In this document: positions 1-4,302 of the stretch, one piece after another | How the letters are laid out: the number at the start of each line of letters is the position of its first letter | Position numbering within the stretch: the stretch's first letter is position 1 | Assembly (NCBI GenBank): GCA_017538005.1 | Contig: JAFYJR010000040.1 | Span: 1-5,280 of the forward strand | Length of the DNA stretch: 5,280 nucleotides | Direction: 5' to 3' | Source: Clostridia bacterium | GTDB lineage: Bacteria > Bacillota > Clostridia > Oscillospirales > Acutalibacteraceae | The notes under the pieces: model-generated | Databases searched by the model: none | What the model saw: the letters and a program-made list of their open reading frames with translations, nothing else | Told to the model about the DNA's origin: nothing | Translations under genes and position numbers: made by a program

Positions 1-785
1 CAGACGACCGCGAGCTGGAGACCGGACATTATCATGGCCATGACAGGTCCCATAAGAGCGAGCGCTCTCATAACAAATCGTGTCGTGAAAGTGAGGTCCT
101 CGTTTGCGGCGCGGAAACGCTCCGCCTCGTGTTCCTCATTTCCGAAAGCGCGAATTACCATCATACCCGAGAGACCCTCGCGGGACACAAGATTCAGTTT
201 ATCCGTAAGCTTCTGCAGGGCCTTGAACTTAGGCACCGCTACGGCCAGCAGAACACCCAGGACAACAATTATAATCAAAACCGCAGTAAGAACGGTCCAG
301 GAAAGAGCCCTGCAGAGTTTCAGTGCCATATAAACGGAACCGAGACCCATGAACGGTGCAAAGAGCATCATCATGAGTCCCATATTGATAAAGTTCTGTA
401 CCTGCGTTACATCGTTTGTTGTTCTCGTGATAAGAGACGCGGTTGAGAACTTGCTTATCTCCGCGTTTGAAAACGCGTTTACTTTTGCGAAGAGGTCGCG
501 GCGCAGTTTTCTCGCAACACCCGCTGAGATGCGTATGGCGAAAAAGCCCGAGCCGACGGCGCAGACAATTGAAAGAAGAGAGATACCCAGCATCTCAAGT
601 CCTATGGACCTGATAAAGCCGTTTCTCTCTTCAGGTGTTATTCCCTGAAGCAATATTCCCTTATCGACTATCTCACTCATGAGGTTCGGAAGCGAGAGTT
701 CCGTATAAACCTGTCCGACAAGAAACGCCACGGCGAGTATTACCAGAGGGATATATGGTTTTAAGTATCCGAGTACTTTTTTCAC
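1..785 (-). CDS. ABC exporter, N-terminal transmembrane part (3' end outside window)
   Basis: This is the first 261 codons of an ABC exporter of the fused membrane-plus-ATPase type, in which the membrane domain comes first; the ATPase half would lie beyond position 1. Start is GTG at 785-783, preceded by AGGAG at 797-793 with a 7-base spacer. Hydrophobic segments are visible at about residues 11-30, 64-84, 135-157 and 163-184, and another begins near 240. The stretch LPNLMSEIVDKGI (32-44) and the first cytoplasmic coupling region FSTASLITRTTNDVTQVQ (113-130) are typical of the Clostridia/Bacilli heterodimeric multidrug-type exporters; SGMMVIRAFGNEEHE (206-220) is the second coupling region. 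Such genes often come in tandem pairs, so a partner may follow off-window. It sits 11 bases after alr and is probably co-transcribed with it. The substrate cannot be told from this part. No frameshift or internal stop is seen. Confidence 0.9.
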   Translation of the reverse strand, partial: MKKVLGYLKPYIPLVILAVAFLVGQVYTELSLPNLMSEIVDKGILLQGITPEERNGFIRSIGLEMLGISLLSIVCAVGSGFFAIRISAGVARKLRRDLFAKVNAFSNAEISKFSTASLITRTTNDVTQVQNFINMGLMMMLFAPFMGLGSVYMALKLCRALSWTVLTAVLIIIVVLGVLLAVAVPKFKALQKLTDKLNLVSREGLSGMMVIRAFGNEEHEAERFRAANEDLTFTTRFVMRALALMGPVMAMIMSGLQLAVV

Positions 786-792
786 GAAAATG

Positions 793-797
793 CTCCT
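793..797 (-). promoter_or_regulatory. Ribosome binding site of the ABC exporter, overlapping the alr stop
   Basis: AGGAG reads from 797 down to 793, seven bases before the GTG at 785. Its first A is the last base of the alr TGA stop (799-797). This supports the GTG as the true start despite the weak codon and suggests translational coupling with alr. Confidence 0.75.
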
Positions 798-1918
798 CAG
801 TATCTGAATATTCTGGGTACGCGCTTGTTGATACCGCAGACAATCTCGTAATTTATGGTGCCGGCTATATCGGCGATTTCATCAACCGTGATTTCGCAGT
901 CACCCTGTTTGCCTATAAGTATAACCTCGTCACCCTGTTTAACATCGGGCACGGCGGTTACATCGACCATAAACTGGTCCATGCATACGCGACCGATAAT
1001 CGGGGCGTAGCAACCGTTTACTATGACGCGTCCCTTGTTTGAAAGAGAGCGCGGATAGCCGTCGCCGTATCCTACCGGAATCGTCGCTATCTTCGTTTTG
1101 CCTGAAGTCGTATAGGTCGAACCGTAACTTACTGTGAAACCCGCTCCGACATCCTTGACATAAGCCACATGCGAGACAAGCTCAAGCGCGGGCTTCAAGT
1201 CTATGTCACACTTTACTTCAGCGCTCGGACGAAGGCCGTAGATAATGATGCCGGCCCTGACCATATTGTCATAGTTCCCGTCCATAACAAGCACACCCGC
1301 GGAGTTGCAGATATGTCTTATTTTAAAGAAGTAACCGTCTGCCTCAAGGGAGTTTACGAAATCCTCAAAGAGTTTTGCCTGTGCTTTTGACGGGCCGAGG
1401 TCGGCCTCGTCGGCGGTGGCGAAGTGTGTGAACACACCCTCGACCTCAATGTTCTTGAGGTCGAAGATTCTCTTTATCTCCGCCGCCGACTCTTCACCCG
1501 GCACGAAACCTATACGGCCCATGCCCGTGTCGAGTTTAATATGAATCTTCGCGACCTTGCCGCGCTTTGCGGCATAGTCTGAAATCATCTTGGCGGAATC
1601 ATATGAGAATACCGTTGAGGTGACATTGTAATCAATGACATCCTGAAGATCATTCGGGAAAACATATCCCAGAATCAGAATCGGATTTCTGATACCTGAC
1701 GCACGAAGCTCGCGGGCCTCGTCTATCGTCGCGACGGCAAATGAATACACGCCTATCTCATTTAAGGCGTGCGCTATGGCCACCGCGCCGTGTCCGTAAC
1801 CGTCAGTCTTTATGACTGCCATTACCTTCACGTCCGGTCCGACCTTCTTCATTATGCTCTTTACATTGTCCGAGATTGCGGCGAGATCAACGCCGACATA
1901 TACTCTTGAAGGATTCAT
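797..1918 (-). CDS. alr: Alanine racemase
   Basis: PLP-dependent enzyme interconverting L- and D-alanine in the cytoplasm, supplying D-alanine for peptidoglycan. The 373-residue length is normal for the family. The N-terminal TIM-barrel carries the PLP lysine Lys37 in VMAVIKTDGYGHG (32-44). HIKLDTGMGRIG (126-137) holds the conserved arginine (135), HICNSAG lies at 202-208, and NMVRAG (218-223) holds the arginine that contacts the pyridine nitrogen. The C-terminal beta domain has the second catalytic base Tyr265 in VSYGSTY, CMDQ at 312-315 and INYEI at 355-359. The start is ATG at 1918-1916, with AGGAAG at 1930-1925 and a 6-base spacer. An in-frame ATG at 1996 would add 26 residues but lies inside the upstream terminator and before the alr promoter, so it is not used. 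It has its own promoter and is followed after 11 bases by the ABC exporter. All catalytic residues are present. Confidence 0.96.
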   Translation of the reverse strand: MNPSRVYVGVDLAAISDNVKSIMKKVGPDVKVMAVIKTDGYGHGAVAIAHALNEIGVYSFAVATIDEARELRASGIRNPILILGYVFPNDLQDVIDYNVTSTVFSYDSAKMISDYAAKRGKVAKIHIKLDTGMGRIGFVPGEESAAEIKRIFDLKNIEVEGVFTHFATADEADLGPSKAQAKLFEDFVNSLEADGYFFKIRHICNSAGVLVMDGNYDNMVRAGIIIYGLRPSAEVKCDIDLKPALELVSHVAYVKDVGAGFTVSYGSTYTTSGKTKIATIPVGYGDGYPRSLSNKGRVIVNGCYAPIIGRVCMDQFMVDVTAVPDVKQGDEVILIGKQGDCEITVDEIADIAGTINYEIVCGINKRVPRIFRY

Positions 1919-1924
1919 AAAATA

Positions 1925-1932
1925 CTTCCTCT
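1925..1932 (-). promoter_or_regulatory. Ribosome binding site of alr
   Basis: AGAGGAAG reads from 1932 to 1925, six bases before the ATG at 1918. It decides the start of alr against the longer in-frame reading from 1996. Confidence 0.8.
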
Positions 1933-1946
1933 TAAAAAGATACCTA

Positions 1947-1975
1947 ATTATAGTATTATAAAGCGCATTCGTCAA
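1947..1975 (-). promoter_or_regulatory. Sigma-A-type promoter of alr
   Basis: On the minus strand the -35 box TTGACG lies at 1975-1970 and the -10 box TATAAT at 1952-1947, with exactly 17 bases between. Transcription should begin near 1941, giving a leader of only about 22 bases. A second TATAAT at 1960-1955 is only 9 bases from the -35 box and has no good -35 of its own. The promoter starts seven bases after the T-run of the rpmA terminator. No operator is evident. Confidence 0.85.
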
Positions 1976-1981
1976 ATAATG

Positions 1982-2010
1982 AAAAGAGCAGGTCATGCGA
2001 CCTGCTCTTT
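1982..2010 (-). terminator. Intrinsic terminator of the rplU-rpmA operon
   Basis: A perfect 12-bp inverted repeat (1983-1994 with 1999-2010) around a 4-base loop reads, on the minus strand, AAAGAGCAGGTC, loop GCAT, GACCTGCTCTTT. A T-run follows at 1985-1982, partly within the stem, and continues as T-rich sequence. It lies five bases after the rpmA stop. On the plus strand the hairpin is also followed by a T-rich stretch, so it could work in both directions, though no plus-strand gene reaches it. Confidence 0.88.
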
Positions 2011-2014
2011 GTTT

Positions 2015-2278
2015 TTACTGTTCTTCAACCGCGTAGACAGAGACCTTTTTGCGATCCTTGCCCATTCTTTCGAACTTGACGCGACCGTCAATCTTAGCGA
2101 AGAGTGTGTCATCCGAACCGCGACCTACGTTGTTGCCGGGATGGATGTGTGTTCCTCTCTGCTTTACAAGGACGTTGCCTGCAAGAACAAACTGACCGTC
2201 TGCTCTCTTGACGCCGAGGCGTTTGCTTTCGGAGTCACGACCGTTACGGGTTGAACCCATTCCTTTTTTATGTGCCAT
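2015..2278 (-). CDS. rpmA: 50S ribosomal protein bL27 (short, pre-matured form)
   Basis: Large-subunit ribosomal protein whose flexible N-terminus reaches the peptidyl transferase centre and helps position tRNA. The 87-residue product matches the family throughout: MAHKKGMGSTRNGRDSESK at the N-terminus, the conserved core with RGTHIHPGNNVGRGSDDTLF (41-60) and KFERMGKDRKKVSVYAV near the end. The start is ATG at 2278-2276; GGGAG lies 11 bases upstream. An in-frame TAA at 2287-2285, three codons before the start, rules out the N-terminal leader (about nine residues ending in FF) that most Firmicutes carry and remove with the Prp protease. The gene lies 19 bases after rplU with no prp gene between, and five bases before a terminator, so it is the last gene of a two-gene operon. 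Confidence 0.98.
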   Translation of the reverse strand: MAHKKGMGSTRNGRDSESKRLGVKRADGQFVLAGNVLVKQRGTHIHPGNNVGRGSDDTLFAKIDGRVKFERMGKDRKKVSVYAVEEQ

Positions 2279-2297
2279 TAGAACTTACACTCCCTTC

Positions 2298-2915
2298 TTA
2301 TTCAGCTTTTTCAGCTTTCTTTGCCGGAGCCTTTTTTTCTGCGGGCTTCTTTGCAGGAGCTTTCTTCTCAGCTGCTGCCTTCGGAGCTGCCTTCTTTGCA
2401 GGAGCCTTCTTTTCGGCTGCTGCCTTCGGAGCTGCTTCCTTCTTCGCAGGAGCTTTCTTCTCAGCTGCAGGTTTCTTCGCTGCTGCTGCCTTCGGGGCTG
2501 CTTCCTTCTTTGCAGGAGCCTTCTTGGCGGCTTCTGCCTTCGGAGCTGCTGCCTTCTTCTCGGCTGCGGGCTTCTCGGCTTTATCTTCTGTGGCCTTGCC
2601 TGCCTTCTCGGCAATCTTGAGAATCTCAAGCTTGGTGTAAGGCTGTCTGTGGCCCATCTTGCGTTTTTCGTTCTTCTTCGGCTTGTAAGTCATAACAAGG
2701 ATTTTCTTTGCCTTGCCGTTCTTTACTGCCTTTGCCTCAACAGCTGCGCCCTTGATATAAGGAGTGCCGACTTTGAGACCTTTGTCAGTACCAAGCGCCA
2801 GTACTTTGTCGAGTGTTACCTTGGCGTCTTCTTTAACGTCGAGTTTTTCAACGTAGATGATGTCGCCTTCGGAAACTTTGTACTGTTTTCCGCCTGTTTC
2901 TACTACTGCGTACAT
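2298..2915 (-). CDS. rplU: 50S ribosomal protein bL21 with a long Lys/Ala/Pro-rich tail
   Basis: Large-subunit protein that binds 23S rRNA early in assembly. Residues 1-101 are a complete bL21: MYAVVETGGKQYKV at the N-terminus and YKPKKNEKRKMGHRQPYTKLEI (77-98) as the conserved C-terminal RNA-binding signature. The family normally ends near residue 103; this protein runs to 205. Residues 102-205 are a low-complexity tail with five copies of KKAPAKK (starting at 131, 153, 169, 184 and 194) separated by EAAPKAAA-like spacers, resembling the C-terminal tail of histone H1. The tail is in frame and uses AAG and GCT/GCA codons much like a well-expressed gene. The start is ATG 2915-2913, nine bases from AAAGGA (2930-2925). 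An in-frame ATG at 2924 touches that site and a TTG at 2936 has no site, so both were set aside. It is the first gene of an operon with rpmA. Confidence 0.97.
   Translation of the reverse strand: MYAVVETGGKQYKVSEGDIIYVEKLDVKEDAKVTLDKVLALGTDKGLKVGTPYIKGAAVEAKAVKNGKAKKILVMTYKPKKNEKRKMGHRQPYTKLEILKIAEKAGKATEDKAEKPAAEKKAAAPKAEAAKKAPAKKEAAPKAAAAKKPAAEKKAPAKKEAAPKAAAEKKAPAKKAAPKAAAEKKAPAKKPAEKKAPAKKAEKAE
2316..2525 (-). repeat. Degenerate in-frame repeats encoding the bL21 tail
   Basis: The tail coding region is a ladder of imperfect direct repeats. On the plus strand the marker GC(A/C)GGAGC recurs at 2323, 2353, 2398, 2446 and 2512, with spacings of 30, 45, 48 and 66 bases, all multiples of three. 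Each copy encodes the core of KKAPAKK. Codons vary between copies, so the repeat is old or under selection at protein level rather than a fresh expansion. Confidence 0.8.
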
Positions 2916-2924
2916 ACTTTTCAT

Positions 2925-2930
2925 TCCTTT
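2925..2930 (-). promoter_or_regulatory. Ribosome binding site deciding the rplU start
   Basis: AAAGGA reads from 2930 to 2925. It is nine bases from the ATG at 2915, a workable distance, and zero bases from the ATG at 2924, which is not. The product therefore begins MYAVVETGGKQY, as in other bL21 proteins. Confidence 0.75.
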
Positions 2931-2938
2931 ATTCAAGA

Positions 2939-3006
2939 CTCGCTACGACAGGTGAAATTGCTTTACTTACGGGCTTTTCTGGAGCCCACCCGGAATATGC
3001 GGCGAG
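2939..3006 (-). ncRNA. Probable rplU leader RNA (candidate L21 leader)
   Basis: About 90 bases lie between the predicted transcription start and the rplU ATG, much longer than the alr leader. Two pairings are visible on the minus strand: CTCGC at 3006-3002 with GCGAG at 2943-2939, which would close the element, and a hairpin GGGCT (2987-2983), 7-base loop, AGCCC (2975-2971). An alternative pairing of GGTG with CACC is also possible. Firmicutes are known to carry an L21 leader structure ahead of rplU that is thought to mediate autoregulation, and this region is in the right place. I cannot confirm a match to the family consensus. The predicted start near 3004 would trim part of the closing stem, which argues for caution. 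Confidence 0.45.
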
Positions 3007-3010
3007 ATGT

Positions 3011-3039
3011 ATTATAACACGCGTTAAAAAGGGAGTCAA
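3011..3039 (-). promoter_or_regulatory. Sigma-A-type promoter of rplU-rpmA, embedded in a terminator
   Basis: On the minus strand the -35 box TTGACT lies at 3039-3034 and the -10 box TATAAT at 3016-3011, with an exact 17-base spacer and a TG just ahead of the -10 (TGTTATAAT, extended -10). Transcription should start near 3004. The -35 box is entirely within the descending arm of the upstream terminator hairpin (3031-3040), and the terminator T-run occupies the spacer. The near-consensus boxes fit a strong ribosomal-protein promoter. Confidence 0.88.
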
Positions 3040-3055
3040 GAAAAACTTGACTCCC
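3024..3055 (-). terminator. Intrinsic terminator of the M16 peptidase-lgt-basic protein unit
   Basis: A perfect 10-bp stem GGGAGTCAAG (3055-3046), TTTTT loop, CTTGACTCCC (3040-3031) is followed on the minus strand by TTTTTAA (3030-3024). It begins six bases after the stop of the basic protein gene. The 3' arm doubles as the -35 region of the rplU promoter. Confidence 0.93.
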
Positions 3056-3061
3056 GACTGA

Positions 3062-3382
3062 TTATAATCTTCCAAGCGCTCTTCTCTTGCGTCTGGCCAT
3101 TTTCTTTGAGAACATCTGCTTCCTCAAAACTCTCTTTGTCGTTTTGGTGACTCTTGCTCTCTTCTTTGCGCGTTTTTTCGACTTAACCGCCGCTGCGGCC
3201 TTCTTCTTTGCCTTTGCCTCGGCTTTCGCCGCGGCGGCCTTCTCGGCGGCCTCTTTTTCAGCGGCTATCTTTTTCTGCTCTTTTTTAAATTTTCTGCGTT
3301 CTTTCTTTGTCATCTCCGCGAGCATTGCGCGGCGCTCCTGAGCCTGCTTTTCCTCAAGCTTCTTCTGTTTTCTCTTGCTCAT
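3062..3382 (-). CDS. Small, highly basic Lys/Ala/Arg-rich protein of unknown function
   Basis: I do not recognise this 106-residue protein. It has about 30 Lys, 15 Arg, 22 Ala and 10 Glu and no Asp, Cys or Trp, so its net charge is near +35. Residues 3-40 are mixed-charge and likely helical (KRKQKKLEEKQAQERR, then KKERRKFKKEQKK). Residues 40-65 are an Ala/Lys/Glu helix-like stretch, and 67-106 are almost purely basic, ending in RRKRRALGRL. No signal peptide or membrane segment is seen. Binding to nucleic acid, ribosomes or the nucleoid is a guess from charge alone. The start is ATG 3382-3380 with AGGAGG at 3397-3392 (9-base spacer); it overlaps the end of lgt by 29 bases in another frame. An in-frame start at 3418 lacks such a site. 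A terminator follows at once, so it is the last gene of the lgt unit. The good ribosome binding site and position argue for a real gene; low complexity leaves some doubt. Confidence 0.72.
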   Translation of the reverse strand: MSKRKQKKLEEKQAQERRAMLAEMTKKERRKFKKEQKKIAAEKEAAEKAAAAKAEAKAKKKAAAAVKSKKRAKKRARVTKTTKRVLRKQMFSKKMARRKRRALGRL

Positions 3383-4298
3383 CAGGAACTTCCTCCTCAT
3401 CCGGTATATAGGCGACAATCTCTGTCGGATTCTTTCTGTATCTCAAAAAGCGTACAACTAATAATACCAAACAAACCACGCAAAGTGCAATAGACAATAC
3501 CTGTGACACACGGATATTTGTCGAGCCGATGTAGAGGCTGTCGGTGCGGAGTCCTTCGACTATCGAGCGTTCAAAACCGTACCATACACCATAGGACAGG
3601 GCCACCTGTCCGCGGAATTTACGATGGTTCTTGAACATGAAATACAGAAGGACGAAGCCGATAAGACACCAGAGTGACTCGTAGAGGAACGTCGGATGGA
3701 CACCGGTATACGGTTCAACGGTCATTCCGTGAGCAACCATGAAGTCCTGATGGTCTATAAGATACTCAGTCGTCTTTGCACTCTTCATGCCCCAGGGAAG
3801 CGATGTATTGTATCCGAAAGCTTCCTGGTTTGTGAAGTTGCCCCAGCGGCCGAGCCCCTGGCCTATCAGAAAACCGACGGCGGCGAGGTCGAGGACATCG
3901 AGCGGATGAAGCTTCTTGATTTTGCAGACAATTACCGCCGCGAGCACGCCGCCTATAACTCCGCCGTAGATGGCGAGGCCGCCCTCCGATATTTTCAGGA
4001 TGTGCGAGGGATTCGCGAGATAATAATCCAGGTTGAAGAGCACATAATAAGCTCTCGCGCCGAGTACTCCTCCGACGGTGCCCCAGATTATGGCATCATA
4101 GAGCGCGTCCACATCGATACCCGCGCGTTTGGCAAGCCTCGTGCAGAAAATGAGCGCCAGAAGATATCCCGTCGCTATGAGCACTCCGTACCATTTTATC
4201 GTAAACTCCAGATTGCCTATCGAAAAATCAGCAAGCGTTGAGGGCACGGAGAAGCCCCGTGTTATTGCGTTGAAATATACTACGGTGTAATCTGACAT
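3354..4298 (-). CDS. lgt: Phosphatidylglycerol-prolipoprotein diacylglyceryl transferase
   Basis: Membrane enzyme that moves the diacylglyceryl group of phosphatidylglycerol onto the lipobox cysteine of prolipoproteins, the first step of lipoprotein maturation. The 314-residue product has several hydrophobic helices (about 36-54, 68-90, 106-125, 136-148, 208-223, 264-286). Family motifs are the N-terminal KWYGVLIATGY (35-45), EGGLAIYGGVIGG (105-117), the Lgt signature GRWGNFTNQEAFG (150-162), HPTFLYES (201-208) and YGVWYGFERSIVEGLR (236-251) with the essential C-terminal arginine region. The His of the E. coli GGxxFHGG motif is Tyr here, a form I recall as common in Clostridia. The C-terminus ends in a short acidic tail (300-314). 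The start is ATG 4298-4296 with AAGGAG at 4311-4306 and a 7-base spacer. It follows the M16 peptidase by four bases and overlaps the basic protein gene by 29. Confidence 0.97.
   Translation of the reverse strand: MSDYTVVYFNAITRGFSVPSTLADFSIGNLEFTIKWYGVLIATGYLLALIFCTRLAKRAGIDVDALYDAIIWGTVGGVLGARAYYVLFNLDYYLANPSHILKISEGGLAIYGGVIGGVLAAVIVCKIKKLHPLDVLDLAAVGFLIGQGLGRWGNFTNQEAFGYNTSLPWGMKSAKTTEYLIDHQDFMVAHGMTVEPYTGVHPTFLYESLWCLIGFVLLYFMFKNHRKFRGQVALSYGVWYGFERSIVEGLRTDSLYIGSTNIRVSQVLSIALCVVCLVLLVVRFLRYRKNPTEIVAYIPDEEEVPDEQEKTEEA
3392..3397 (-). promoter_or_regulatory. Ribosome binding site of the basic protein, inside lgt
   Basis: AGGAGG reads from 3397 to 3392 within the codons for the acidic run DEEEVP of lgt, nine bases before the ATG at 3382. 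It is a consensus site and the best evidence that the small downstream frame is translated. Confidence 0.7.
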
Positions 4299-4302
4299 AA
4301 TT

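Noticed and set aside
1919..1996. Longer alr reading with 26 extra N-terminal residues from the ATG at 1996.
   Set aside because: That ATG lies in the loop of the rpmA terminator, upstream of the alr promoter, and has no ribosome binding site; the family alignment begins at the ATG at 1918.
2916..2936. Earlier rplU starts at TTG 2936 or ATG 2924.
   Set aside because: The ATG at 2924 is directly against the AAAGGA site and the TTG has no site; bL21 proteins begin MYAV or similar, matching the ATG at 2915.
2208..3017. Plus-strand open frames rich in Phe, Ala, Leu, Ser and Cys opposite rplU (2208-3017 and 2251-2640).
   Set aside because: They are antisense shadows of the repetitive Lys/Ala tail, whose codons rarely give stops on the other strand; no family match and no promoter.
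3047..3068. TTGACT followed by TATAAT on the plus strand, leaving the same hairpin in the other direction.
   Set aside because: The spacer is only 10 bases, too short for a sigma-A promoter, and no plus-strand gene follows.
3087..3341. Plus-strand Phe/Ala-rich frame that could look like a membrane protein.
   Set aside because: It is the antisense of the Lys/Ala-rich basic protein gene; hydrophobicity is the mirror of AAG and GCN codons.
3964..3984. Tyr in place of the conserved His in the GGxxFHGG motif of Lgt.
   Set aside because: I recall this Tyr form as common in Clostridia Lgt proteins, and all other signature residues are intact, so it is not evidence of an inactive enzyme.
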